Source: Microbacterium sp. MM2322 (GTDB lineage Bacteria; Actinomycetota; Actinomycetes; Actinomycetales; Microbacteriaceae). From it: a stretch of DNA of 64,000 nucleotides. Shown here in pieces: positions 1 to 7,932 of this stretch. The stretch is taken from positions 2,170,001-2,234,000 of the forward strand of contig NZ_OZ075067.1 in assembly GCF_964186585.1 (NCBI RefSeq). Direction: 5' to 3'. A program made the position numbers and the translations under genes. Position 1 is the stretch's first letter. The number at the start of each line of letters is the position of its first letter. The notes beneath the pieces are model-generated. The model was not told the origin of the DNA. It ran no database searches and was given only the letters and a program-made list of their open reading frames with translations.

Positions 1-1619
1 AGGACCTGTCCGGTGGCGTCGTTCAGCCACAGGCGGGTGCGGTGCACATCCGAGACCTCTTCGTCGCCGAGCGGCGTGACCCGGCAGGAGTCGTACCAGC
101 GGTGGTACAGGCTCGCGAGCTCCTCGAGGTAGCGGGCGATGCGGTGAGGCTCGCGGAGCTCAGCGGCGAAGGCCACGAGCCGCGGGAACTCCTGCAGGGC
201 GCCGAGGAGAGCGGACTCCGTCTCGTGCGTCAGGAGCTCCGGAGCGAACGCATCGCGAGCGACGCCCGATTCGGCAGCGTTCCGGGCGACGTTGTGCGTG
301 CGCGCGTGGGCGTACTGCACGTAGAACACGGGGTTGTCGTTCGTCCGCTTCTGCAGGATCTCGGGGTCGAGCGTGAGAGGCGAGTCGGCCGGGTAGCGTG
401 CGAGCGAGTAGCGGAGGGCATCGGTGCCGAGCCATTCGCGCAGGTCGTCGAGCTCAATGATGTTGCCGGCCCGCTTCGACAGCCGCGCTCCGTTGATGGA
501 GACGAGCTGGCCGATGAGCACCTCGATGTCCTTCTCGGGGTCGTCACCGGCCGCTCCCGCGAGCGCCTTCAGACGGTGGACGTAGCCGTGGTGGTCGGCG
601 CCGAGCAGGTAGATCTTGTGCGCGAAGCCGCGGTCGCCCTTGTTCAGGTAGTACGCGGCGTCGGCGGCGAAGTAGGTGTACTCGCCGTTGGAGCGCCGGA
701 TGACGCGGTCCTTGTCGTCGCCGAAGTCGGTCGTCCGCACCCACACGGCGCCCTCGGCGTCGAAGACGTGACCCTGCGCACGCAAGCGATCGACGGCCTC
801 GTCGACGAGGCTCGGGCCGCCGTCCGCGCTCTTCGCGTGGAGAGTCCGCTCGCTGAAGAAGACGTCGAAGTGGACGTTGAACTTCGCGAGGGATGCCTGG
901 AGCTCCGCGAGCTGCAACTCGTAGGCCTTGTCGCGGGCCACGGCCACGCGCTCCTCCTCGGGGAGGTCGCCGATTCCGGGCTCAGCCTCGGCGACGCGCG
1001 TCGCGAGGTCGTCGATGTACGCCCCGGCATAGCCGTCCTCGGGGGCCGGCTCACCCTGGATACGGGCCAGCACGGACCGGCCGAAGCGCTCCATCTGCGC
1101 GCCGGCGTCGTTGATGTAGAACTCGCGGACGAGCGTCGCACCGCTCGCCAGCAGCAAGCGGGCGATCGCGTCGCCGAGCGCGGCCCAGCGGGTGTGACCA
1201 ATGTGCATGGGGCCGGTCGGGTTGGCGCTGACGAACTCGAGGTTGATCGTGTTGCCCTCCTGAGTGCGCCCGTGGCCGAAGGCGGCGCCCGCCTCGACGA
1301 TGGTCTTCGCGAGCGCGCCGGCAGCGGCGGCATCCAGTCGGATGTTGATGAACCCGGGACCGGCGACCTCGACGGAGGCGATGCCGTCGAGCGCGGCGAG
1401 GGCAGCGGCGACCTCCGCCGCGAACTCGCGCGGGTTCGCGCCGATCTGCTTCGACAGCTTCAGCGCCGCGTTGGACGCCCAGTCGCCGTGATCGCGGTTC
1501 TTCGGACGCTCGACGGGGAAGTCCGACACCGTGAGCGCGTCACCTGCGCCGGGTCGTCGTGCCTCGACGAGGGGGGTGACGACGGCGAGGAGGGCTGCGG
1601 CGAGGGCTTCGGGAGTCAT
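1..1619 (-). CDS. argS: Arginyl-tRNA synthetase (3' end outside window)
   Basis: Class I aminoacyl-tRNA synthetase that charges tRNA-Arg in the cytoplasm. About 539 residues are visible and the last few are cut off by the left edge; the family is usually 550-580 residues. The N-terminal additional domain is followed by the PTGPMHIGH signature at about residues 134-142. A degenerate KMSK-like loop (ARLSKRAGN) lies near residue 395. The C-terminal DALR-type anticodon-binding region is present (YARTHNV-like, then ELASLYHRWYD). The ATG at 1619 starts MTPEALAAALLAVV. A tRNA-Arg gene lies 5.5 kb away, but nothing suggests joint regulation. Confidence 0.97.
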   Translation of the reverse strand, partial: MTPEALAAALLAVVTPLVEARRPGAGDALTVSDFPVERPKNRDHGDWASNAALKLSKQIGANPREFAAEVAAALAALDGIASVEVAGPGFINIRLDAAAAGALAKTIVEAGAAFGHGRTQEGNTINLEFVSANPTGPMHIGHTRWAALGDAIARLLLASGATLVREFYINDAGAQMERFGRSVLARIQGEPAPEDGYAGAYIDDLATRVAEAEPGIGDLPEEERVAVARDKAYELQLAELQASLAKFNVHFDVFFSERTLHAKSADGGPSLVDEAVDRLRAQGHVFDAEGAVWVRTTDFGDDKDRVIRRSNGEYTYFAADAAYYLNKGDRGFAHKIYLLGADHHGYVHRLKALAGAAGDDPEKDIEVLIGQLVSINGARLSKRAGNIIELDDLREWLGTDALRYSLARYPADSPLTLDPEILQKRTNDNPVFYVQYAHARTHNVARNAAESGVARDAFAPELLTHETESALLGALQEFPRLVAFAAELREPHRIARYLEELASLYHRWYDSCRVTPLGDEEVSDVHRTRLWLNDATGQV

Positions 1620-1649
1620 AACCCGTCAAGTCTACGTTTCAGCCGATCC

Positions 1650-2858
1650 TCACGCCGACGGCAGGACCACCCAGACGCGGGCGCCACCCGACGGCGAGTC
1701 GTCGATGCCCATTCGGCCGCCGTGCGACTCGACGATGCGGCGGCACGTGGCGAGACCGATGCCGAAACCGGGGACCTCGACGTTGGATCCGCGCTCGAGG
1801 GGCTCGAGGACGAGGTCGCGCTCGTCGACCGGGACGCCCGGTCCGTTGTCGTCGACCGTGATCAGCACGCCCGCGACGACCGTCCCCACGGTGACGGCGA
1901 TCTGCGGGGTGAGTTCACCGGCACCGGCGAACTTCACGGCGTTCCCGACGAGGTTCTGCACCAGGACGCCCAGGAGCGTCGGGTCGGCGGGCACGGACGC
2001 GGATGCCTCGACCGTGACCTCGGCGCCGTTGTCGTGCCCCCCGGTGCGCAGGTCGTCCATCGTCGCGGCGACCAGCGGGGCGATGTCGACAGCGCTGCGA
2101 CGGATCGGGGCTCCCCCGACGCTGGCGTAGTCGAGCAGACGCGCGATCATGCCCGACATCCGGTCGGCGACGGACTCGGCGCGCGCCAGCGCGCGGGACG
2201 CAGCGGGAAGGCCGGCGACCTCGGGGACTTCGGACGCGAGTTCGATGTACCCCGTGAGAGCCGTGAGCGGGTTGCGGAGGTCGTGGGCGACCTGTGCGGC
2301 GAAGTTCTCTAGCTGCTCGTTCGATTCGCCGAGCTCGCGCGTCAGGCGTCGGAGCTCGAGCACGTCCACGATCTGATGGGCGATGAGGGCGAGGGCGGCG
2401 CTTTCGTCCTCGGGCAGGTCGCGCGGCTTGTCGTCGAAGATGCAGATCGTGCCGATGGGCACGCCAGACGGGGTGATGAGGGGACTCGACGCGTAGAAGC
2501 GGACGTGGGCGACTTCTCCCGTGACGAAGGGGTTCGTGGCGAAACGCTCGTCGAGGGCAGCATCGCTCACCACGGTGTGCCCGGGCTCACGGAACACCAC
2601 GGCGCACATGGAGTCCTCGCGGCTGCACACCGCCGGCTCGATCCCGACGGCGGCGATCTGATGCTGGGAGCGGTCGTCGATGATGTTGATCACGGCGGTC
2701 GGGACACCGCAGATCGTCGCCGCCAACTGCACGAGACCCTGGAGATCGGGCTCCGGGGCTCCGCCGAGCACACCGTATTCCTCGATGATCGCGCGTCGTA
2801 TCGCATCGTCAGCGGTCTTCACATTGTGCTCCCGGGTTGTAGGCATCACCCTAACCAT
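1650..2858 (-). CDS. GAF-domain sensor histidine kinase, orphan
   Basis: Predicted cytoplasmic histidine kinase of 402 residues with no membrane segment. A GAF domain covers about residues 35-170, including the GVPIGTICIFDDKPR segment typical of GAF kinases. Next come a short helix and a HisKA H-box (VAHDLRNPLTAL) with the phospho-acceptor near H192. The HATPase_c domain shows an N-box (NLVGNAVKF), G1 (VDDNGPGVP) and G2 (GFGIGLATCRRIV). No response regulator is adjacent, so it is an orphan kinase. The start is uncertain: the in-frame ATG at 2846 (MPTTREH) is an alternative. The ligand is unknown. Confidence 0.88.
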   Translation of the reverse strand: MVRVMPTTREHNVKTADDAIRRAIIEEYGVLGGAPEPDLQGLVQLAATICGVPTAVINIIDDRSQHQIAAVGIEPAVCSREDSMCAVVFREPGHTVVSDAALDERFATNPFVTGEVAHVRFYASSPLITPSGVPIGTICIFDDKPRDLPEDESAALALIAHQIVDVLELRRLTRELGESNEQLENFAAQVAHDLRNPLTALTGYIELASEVPEVAGLPAASRALARAESVADRMSGMIARLLDYASVGGAPIRRSAVDIAPLVAATMDDLRTGGHDNGAEVTVEASASVPADPTLLGVLVQNLVGNAVKFAGAGELTPQIAVTVGTVVAGVLITVDDNGPGVPVDERDLVLEPLERGSNVEVPGFGIGLATCRRIVESHGGRMGIDDSPSGGARVWVVLPSA

Positions 2859-2883
2859 CTCGCCGCTGCTGGGGGGATGGCGG

Positions 2884-3708
2884 TCACGCCAATGAGATGA
2901 GTTCGGTGCGGTCGTCGCGCAGCGGATCGGATGCCGCGGCCACCGCGTCGCCGTCCCCCTCGACGTGTGCGTCCACGATCATCCGCGGCAGGGCGAGGTT
3001 GGCGCCGTAATAGCTGAGGAACGCGCAGTCCGCGGCATCCCTTCCCGTCGCGATCCGAACGAGGCTCCGGCGGTTGGAGAGCCGGGTCGCATCGACGACC
3101 AGCCAGCGCCCGTCGATCCACGCCTCCGCGACGGCGTGGAAGTCCATCGGGACCAGCCCCGGCGCGTAGCACGCGACGTACCGGGCGGGCACGTCCATCG
3201 CCCGCAGCAGCGCGATGACGAGATGCGCGTAGTCCCGGCAGACTCCCTGACCCGTGGCGAGGGTCGTGACGGCGGAGTCGGTGCCGAGCGACAGACCGGG
3301 CGAGTAGGTGACGGTCTCGGCGACGTAGGCCTCCACCGCGGCGAGCAGATCGCTCCCCCGGAGGCCCCCGAACTGACGCCGCGCCTGTCCGAACACCGAG
3401 TCCGACGGTGCGTAGCGGCTCGGACGCAGATACACAGCGGTGTCGAGCTCCGACGCGGAACGGCGCTCGGCGCCGCCCTCGACACGGGCGTCGTAGCGCA
3501 CTCGGACCGGTCCCGCGCCGACACGGATACGGTGCAGGCGGGTGCCGGCGGCATCCGTCATCACCGTCGGGACGAGGTCCTGACCGTTCCGCTCGAGCGT
3601 GAGCCGCTCGTGAGCGACGGGGACACCTGCGGCCACGGCGACCGAGAGGATGAGGTCGAGCTCACCTTCGACGTCGAGGTCGAGTTCCGCTCTGACGACA
3701 CGCTGCAC
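2884..3708 (-). CDS. Transglutaminase-like family protein
   Basis: A 274-residue protein of the bacterial transglutaminase-like superfamily (cysteine protease fold). The N-terminal 100 residues form a beta-rich region typical of this group. The core shows the full triad: Cys157 in GVCRDYAHL, His191 in DFHAVAEAW and Asp206 in VVDATRL. It has no signal peptide, so it is probably cytoplasmic. The start is a GTG at 3708, preceded by GCGAGGA about 8 bases upstream. Family members are annotated as peptidases or cross-linking enzymes; the substrate cannot be predicted. It lies head to head with the hydrolase gene at 3793. Confidence 0.85.
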   Translation of the reverse strand: MQRVVRAELDLDVEGELDLILSVAVAAGVPVAHERLTLERNGQDLVPTVMTDAAGTRLHRIRVGAGPVRVRYDARVEGGAERRSASELDTAVYLRPSRYAPSDSVFGQARRQFGGLRGSDLLAAVEAYVAETVTYSPGLSLGTDSAVTTLATGQGVCRDYAHLVIALLRAMDVPARYVACYAPGLVPMDFHAVAEAWIDGRWLVVDATRLSNRRSLVRIATGRDAADCAFLSYYGANLALPRMIVDAHVEGDGDAVAAASDPLRDDRTELISLA

Positions 3709-3792
3709 CGATCAATCCTCGCACGCGGAGCATATGTGTCGGCGAGGTGAACAGTGGCGTCGAGACAGCCTCGGATCGCTTAGCCTCGTCGC

Positions 3793-4584
3793 ATGACCTC
3801 TGAACGACGCGCGCGCGGCTGGGGGCTCGGCGTCGTCGCCGCAGGGGTTGCCGCGATCGTTGCACTGGCCGCCTGGCAGCCATGGCAGAGCACGCCCACC
3901 GTCGCCGCCGCGACCTCCGTGGGCGCCGTGAGCGAGGTCGAGCCTCTCTCGATTCCCGCAGACGCCGACGTGCTCGTGTTCGGCGATTCGTGGACGTACG
4001 GAGCGGCAGCGACGATTCCGACCGAGGGATACGCGTACCGTCTGGGCGGGCTGAGCGGCTGGAACGTGACCGTCGACGGCGTTCGGGGATCGGGCTACAT
4101 GAAGCCCGGTTTCGACGGGCCGGACTTCCGTCGCCGAGCGCAGACGCTCAACCCGGCCGCGGACTACGACCTGATCATCATCCAGGGCTCGATCAACGAC
4201 CGTCAGCAGGGCGAACGCGGCTACCGCGAGGCGGTCGACGCTACGTGGGACACGTTCGCGCGGCTGTTCCCGAGCGCCCAGATCGTCATCTTCGGCCCGA
4301 CCCCGCACGAGTTCCCGATCGACGAAGGAACGGCGCGCATCGACGCCGACCTCGATGCCGCAGCAGACGCGCGGAACTGGTGGTACATCTCGCCGCTCCA
4401 GGAGCAGTGGCTGACCCCCGCGAACTATCTCGAGATGATCGACACGGGCGCGGGGCGGAAGCATCCTTCCGATGAGGGTCACGCCTACCTCGCGAAGAAG
4501 CTGTTCACCGCCCTCACCGAGCGGAGTGCGACGACGGATGCCGGTGCCACCCGTGAGGATGCACCGGCCCCCGTCGGCCCCTGA
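3793..4584 (+). CDS. Membrane-anchored SGNH/GDSL hydrolase
   Basis: A 263-residue SGNH-fold esterase or lipase-like protein. A hydrophobic N-terminal segment at about residues 10-29 (signal anchor or uncleaved signal peptide) places the enzyme outside the membrane. Block I is LVFGDSWTYG with nucleophile Ser66, block III is QGSINDR, and block V is KHPSDEGHAYL with the catalytic Asp and His. The family removes acyl groups from lipids, sugars or cell-wall polymers; the substrate here is unknown. The first ATG begins MTSERRARGW. It converges with the gene at 4597 across a short hairpin. Confidence 0.88.
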   Translation: MTSERRARGWGLGVVAAGVAAIVALAAWQPWQSTPTVAAATSVGAVSEVEPLSIPADADVLVFGDSWTYGAAATIPTEGYAYRLGGLSGWNVTVDGVRGSGYMKPGFDGPDFRRRAQTLNPAADYDLIIIQGSINDRQQGERGYREAVDATWDTFARLFPSAQIVIFGPTPHEFPIDEGTARIDADLDAAADARNWWYISPLQEQWLTPANYLEMIDTGAGRKHPSDEGHAYLAKKLFTALTERSATTDAGATREDAPAPVGP

Positions 4585-4601
4585 GCGCGAGAAGGCTCAG
4601 G
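4580..4601. terminator. Short bidirectional hairpin between convergent genes
   Basis: CCTGAGC and GCTCAGG form a perfect 7-bp stem around an 8-base loop, spanning the stop codons of the two convergent genes. There is no T-run, so this is only a plausible terminator for both genes. Confidence 0.4.
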
Positions 4602-5241
4602 CGCGGATCGCGTCCGGGATCGCCTGATCTCCCGCGTTGAAGGAGATCGTGCGTCCGATCGTGGTCGGGTCCGCCACAGCCGCGGCGATCACGGCAGCGA
4701 CGTCGGCACGAGACACCGACGTGCCCTTCTCGGCTTCCGCGTCGATCTTCCCGGTCGGCTCGTCGAGCGTCAGCGCGGAGGGCGCGAGGATCGTCCAGTC
4801 GAGGTCGGCCTCACGCAGGTGCTCGTCGGCAGCGGCCTTCGACTCGGCGTACGCGTAGAAACCGTCGGAGGGGTCCACGCCGTGGTCGGGGCCCGCGCCG
4901 AAGTACGAGACCATCAGGTAGCGCCGCGCCTCGGCGGCGACAGCCGCATCGATGGAGCGGATCGCGGCATCCCGGTCGACCGCGTATGTCCGCTCGGGTG
5001 AACCGCCTCCCGCACCCGCCGACCACACGACGGCGTCGCTGTCGGCCAAGAGCTCGGTGAGCGCATCGGTGTCGGATGCCGACACGTCCGCGACGAGCGG
5101 GGTCGCGCCGGTGCGAGCGACGTCGTCGCGGTGATCGGGATTGCGGATGACGGACGTCACCTCGTGTCCCGCCTCGACGAGCAAGGGGGCGAGGAGCAGG
5201 CCGACTTTTCCGTGTCCGCCGATGATCGTGATGTGTGCCAT
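4597..5241 (-). CDS. NAD(P)H-binding oxidoreductase (SDR/NmrA-like)
   Basis: A 214-residue atypical short-chain dehydrogenase of the NAD(P)-binding, NmrA/YwnB-like type. The Rossmann motif is at the N-terminus (ITIIGGHGKVGLLLAPLL), the second strand and loop are VIRNPDHRDD, and a central VSYFGAG segment follows. The reading frame stays open upstream to 5361. I chose the ATG at 5241 because AAAGGAG lies 8 bases upstream and the Rossmann strand follows at once. These proteins act as NADPH-dependent reductases or redox-sensing regulators; the substrate is unknown. Confidence 0.88.
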   Translation of the reverse strand: MAHITIIGGHGKVGLLLAPLLVEAGHEVTSVIRNPDHRDDVARTGATPLVADVSASDTDALTELLADSDAVVWSAGAGGGSPERTYAVDRDAAIRSIDAAVAAEARRYLMVSYFGAGPDHGVDPSDGFYAYAESKAAADEHLREADLDWTILAPSALTLDEPTGKIDAEAEKGTSVSRADVAAVIAAAVADPTTIGRTISFNAGDQAIPDAIRA

Positions 5242-5373
5242 GGAGCGGCTCCTTTCGTCAAGGGCCGACGTTACGGGGGACAGCCCGCGATGGGCGTCCC
5301 CTTGCGCTTGTACTCTCGACGTGGAAGGCGGCACCGCCCGCGTTTCGCACCGCATCGACAAGGGGGATCAGAC

Positions 5374-6381
5374 GTGAGCGACACGACGCCGGCCGGGTGG
5401 TACCCGGCACCGCACGCCGGAAACGAACTGCGCTACTGGGATGGTGCGGCGTGGCACGCGGCTCCCGCGTATCTTCCCGCCGATGCTGCTGCGCCGGCCG
5501 CCGGCATCCCCTCTCCTGCTCCCGCTGCCCCCGTGCTGCCGCCGTACGCCACGGCGACCCCGGGCACACCGCCTGTCTACCCGTCTTACCCCGCCTACGC
5601 GGGCTACCCGACCGGGCCGATGCCGCCGTCCCGACCGCAGGGGCTGGCGATCGCGGCCCTGTCGGTCGGGATCGCCGCTTTCGTCTTCGCGTGGATCCCG
5701 TTCCTCGGCTTCGTGGTCGCGCTCGTCGGCACCGTCCTCGGCATCATCGCTCTCGTCCGGCGCCAGCCGAAGGGGCTCGCACTGACCGGCACGATCCTCG
5801 CCGGAGTGGCCCTCGTGTGGGCTGCCATCGTCACGTTCTCGATCGCCGCACTGATCTGGTCCCCGTCGAGTTCGAACTACGGCGACGACGGCGACGCGGG
5901 GCCTCGACCCGAGGCATCCCCCTCCGCGCCGGCCATCGAGCCGTACGCCCCCGAGACCGGCCCCGGATCGATCAGCGACCCGCTGCCACTCCCCTACGTG
6001 TCCGGCACATCGACCTACGAGGAATACAGTGCCGATGTCCGCATCGTCGACGAGGACGCGACGGACGAGGTCCTCGCGTGGAACGAGTACAACGACGTCG
6101 GCACGGATGGACGTCGCTTCGTCCTCGTGGAGATGACCGTGACCGGTCTCGACCCGAATGGCGTCTCGGCGACCTTCCCGACGTACGACCTGTCGCTCGC
6201 AACGCCCGACGGGGCCGTGTACCAGAGCTCGTTCGTGGTCGCCGACGACGACACGACGCTCCTCCGCGATGCCGGGACGATCGCCGAGGGCGACACCGTG
6301 ACCGGGCTCGTCGCCTATCTCGTCCCCGAGGATGCGACCGACCTGCTCCTCACGGATTACGAGAACTACTACTCGTTCTGA
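5374..6381 (+). CDS. DUF2510/DUF4190 membrane protein
   Basis: A 335-residue protein of unknown function. It begins with a DUF2510 motif (PAGWYPAPHAGNELRYWDG), followed by a Pro/Ala/Tyr-rich linker. Two membrane helices at about residues 88-155 form a DUF4190-like hairpin (LAIAALSVGIAAF and later ALTGTILAGVALVW). The acidic C-terminal domain of about 170 residues (SADVRIVDED onwards) resembles DUF4352-type extracellular domains and is probably outside the cell. The start is GTG at 5374 with AGGGGGA just upstream. The last 13 bases overlap the convergent NUDIX gene. Confidence 0.85.
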   Translation: MSDTTPAGWYPAPHAGNELRYWDGAAWHAAPAYLPADAAAPAAGIPSPAPAAPVLPPYATATPGTPPVYPSYPAYAGYPTGPMPPSRPQGLAIAALSVGIAAFVFAWIPFLGFVVALVGTVLGIIALVRRQPKGLALTGTILAGVALVWAAIVTFSIAALIWSPSSSNYGDDGDAGPRPEASPSAPAIEPYAPETGPGSISDPLPLPYVSGTSTYEEYSADVRIVDEDATDEVLAWNEYNDVGTDGRRFVLVEMTVTGLDPNGVSATFPTYDLSLATPDGAVYQSSFVVADDDTTLLRDAGTIAEGDTVTGLVAYLVPEDATDLLLTDYENYYSF

Positions 6382-7094
6382 CCTGGCAGCGCGATGACGC
6401 GGCCGTGATCCCACGGCTCGTTCCATCCGAGACGGGAGAAGAGGCCGTCGAGGATCATCGCCGTGAAGCCCCAGACGAGGCGTGGGCCACGGGCCGTAGG
6501 GATGAGGAAAGCGGGGCCGCGGAATTCGCCTCGTTCGCTCTGGAGCACGGTCATCCCTCGGTGCGCGGGATCGAGGAGGTCCGCCACGGGAGCGCGGAAC
6601 ACGTCTGCCGATTCGGCCTCGTCGACGACACGGACCGGCGACGGGCGCCGCCACCAGGCGAGCACAGGAGTCACGAGGTGGCGGGAGTGTTCGAGCGGGA
6701 TCGGTTCGAGGGTGCCGAGCACGTCGACCCCGTCGACATCGAGGCCGGTCTCTTCCCACGCTTCCCGCAGGGATGCCGCGACGACATCGGCATCCTCCGG
6801 GTCGACGCGTCCGCCCGGGAAGGCGACCTGACCCGGGTGAGCGCGCAAGGTCTCCGCCCGCGACAGCAGCAGAACGTCGAGATCACGGGAGATGGCACCG
6901 GACGTGTGCTCGCGTTCGGCCAGCACGTCGTCGAGGACACCGAAGAGGATCAGGACCGCCGCCGGACGCGCTCCCGGCACCGAGGGCATCGCTCGCAGGG
7001 CCTCGAAACCCGGCTGCAGCGCGCCGCTCGCGACCGACTCGACGAGCTGGATCAGCTGCTCCCGCGCGGCGGCGGCGGGCGCAGGAGAGGTCAT
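6369..7094 (-). CDS. NUDIX hydrolase, CoA pyrophosphatase-like
   Basis: A 241-residue NUDIX protein. The Nudix box is recognisable as FPGGRVDPEDADVVAASLRE followed by AWEETGLD, with the catalytic Glu residues in REAWEE. The extended GGRVDPEDAD spacing is typical of the CoA diphosphatase (NudL/YeaB) group, which cleaves CoA and its derivatives to phosphopantetheine and 3',5'-ADP. I trimmed the start to the ATG at 7094 (MTSPAPAAAAREQ); the frame also runs upstream across the tRNA gene, which cannot be coding. Substrate specificity is inferred from family resemblance only. Confidence 0.87.
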   Translation of the reverse strand: MTSPAPAAAAREQLIQLVESVASGALQPGFEALRAMPSVPGARPAAVLILFGVLDDVLAEREHTSGAISRDLDVLLLSRAETLRAHPGQVAFPGGRVDPEDADVVAASLREAWEETGLDVDGVDVLGTLEPIPLEHSRHLVTPVLAWWRRPSPVRVVDEAESADVFRAPVADLLDPAHRGMTVLQSERGEFRGPAFLIPTARGPRLVWGFTAMILDGLFSRLGWNEPWDHGRVIALPGQNE

Positions 7095-7165
7095 TGACTC
7101 AGGGTATGCGACGGGCTGCAGGTGGGCGCGGACGCCGGCGCACCGGTGATAGTCTCGATCGGTAC

Positions 7166-7238
7166 GCCTCCGTAGCTCAGGGGATAGAGCGTTGGTTTCC
7201 GGTACCAGAAGTCGGGGGTTCGAATCCCTCCGGGGGCA
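7166..7238 (+). tRNA. tRNA-Arg (anticodon CCG)
   Basis: A 73-base cloverleaf can be folded by hand. The acceptor arms are GCCTCCG and CGGGGGC with discriminator A. The D arm is GCTC/GAGC. The anticodon arm is TTGGT-TTCCGGT-ACCAG, giving anticodon CCG. The T arm is GGGGG-TTCGAAT-CCCTC. No CCA is encoded. It reads the CGG arginine codon, which is common in this GC-rich genome. I found no second copy of its 3' end nearby, so nothing suggests an integration site. Confidence 0.96.
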
Positions 7239-7241
7239 CAC

Positions 7242-7288
7242 GGGAACGAAGGGGACTCGGCATCGCCGGGTCCCCTTCGTCGTTCCCG
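7242..7288 (+). terminator. Hairpin downstream of tRNA-Arg
   Basis: GGGAACGAAGGGGAC pairs with GTCCCCTTCGTCGTTCCC downstream, giving a 15-bp stem with one 3-base bulge, starting 4 bases after the tRNA. There is no T-tail, which is common for actinobacterial terminators. It also lies just past the stop of the minus-strand small gene at 7296 and could serve both. Confidence 0.7.
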
Positions 7289-7295
7289 GCGAGCG

Positions 7296-7442
7296 TCAGT
7301 CGCTCTCGCCGGCATCCTCGTCGGGGTCGACCGGGTGGCCGAACGGCGGGATGCCGCCGGGTACGGCTCCGTCGTCGGTGGGGAGTTCGACATCCGGCCC
7401 CTCGTAGGCGTTCTCGTCCGTGCTGCGCTCTTCGACTGACAT
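7296..7442 (-). CDS. Small acidic hypothetical protein (48 aa)
   Basis: A 48-residue protein starting MSVEERSTDENAYEGPDV, very rich in Asp, Glu, Pro and Gly, with no hydrophobic segment and probably disordered. The case for a real gene is a strong ribosome binding site (GGAGGA, 4 bases before the ATG at 7442) and the downstream hairpin. I do not recognise a family. A second small acidic protein of similar composition lies at 11110-11265. Confidence 0.6.
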   Translation of the reverse strand: MSVEERSTDENAYEGPDVELPTDDGAVPGGIPPFGHPVDPDEDAGESD

Positions 7443-7525
7443 GTCGTCCTCCGTGATCGGTGCCTGCGTGATCGCGAGGCTAACGCGGTCTGCGGCAGGT
7501 CGCGCGGGCTTGACAGCTCGCGACG

Positions 7526-7846
7526 TCAGTCGGAGACGAGTTTCAACCCGACGATGCAGGCGACGAGCCCGAGGACGAGCAGGATCTTGATCAGCGAAAC
7601 CGATTCGGCGCCGGTCACCATCGCCCAGATGACCGTCAGGGATGCTCCGATGCCGACCCACACGGCATAGCCGGTTCCCGTCGGGATCTCCCGCAGCGCG
7701 AAGGCGAGGCCGCCCATGCTGGCCACGAGCGCGACGCCGAAGATGACCGTGGGCCAGAGCTTCGTGAAGCCTTCGGAGCGGCCGAGTGCGGTGGCCCACA
7801 CGGCTTCGAGCATCCCGGCGACGATGAGAACGATCCATGACAGCAT
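7526..7846 (-). CDS. gdx: SMR-family guanidinium exporter (Gdx/SugE type)
   Basis: A 106-residue, four-helix small multidrug resistance protein that works as an antiparallel dimer. The essential membrane glutamate is Glu14 in GMLEAVWATALG; the EAVWA context is typical of SugE/Gdx proteins rather than EmrE drug pumps. Gdx proteins export guanidinium in exchange for protons. The guanidine-III riboswitch immediately upstream (7861-7899) strongly supports this role over quaternary-ammonium export. The ribosome binding site AGGAGG lies just before the ATG at 7846. Older annotations call such genes sugE. Confidence 0.93.
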   Translation of the reverse strand: MLSWIVLIVAGMLEAVWATALGRSEGFTKLWPTVIFGVALVASMGGLAFALREIPTGTGYAVWVGIGASLTVIWAMVTGAESVSLIKILLVLGLVACIVGLKLVSD

Positions 7847-7860
7847 GACTGACCTCCTGG

Positions 7861-7899
7861 CCAGTCTTGTCGCTCACCGGGTACTGAACCCTCGTCCGG
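7861..7899 (-). promoter_or_regulatory. Guanidine-III (ykkC-III) riboswitch
   Basis: Read on the minus strand, this leader shows the conserved blocks of the guanidine-III aptamer in order: CCGGACGAGG, then ACCCGGT, then GACAAGAC. The two CCGG blocks can pair to form the pseudoknot helix. TCAGT pairs with ACTGG (5 bp, one G-T wobble) as the other helix. The blocks match the Thermobifida fusca aptamer as I remember it. The 3' helix strand directly abuts the CCAGGAGG ribosome binding site of the exporter gene, so guanidine binding probably controls ribosome access. A further hairpin (GGACCC/GGGTCC) lies just upstream. Confidence 0.92.
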
Positions 7900-7932
7900 G
7901 GACCCGGTCGGGGTCCACCGCGAGTCTATGCG

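Noticed and set aside
42..2312. 756-residue plus-strand reading frame across argS and the histidine kinase
   Set aside because: It is the antisense shadow of two clear minus-strand genes, with low-complexity Arg/Val/Glu [11 protein letters not shown] typical of GC-rich DNA.
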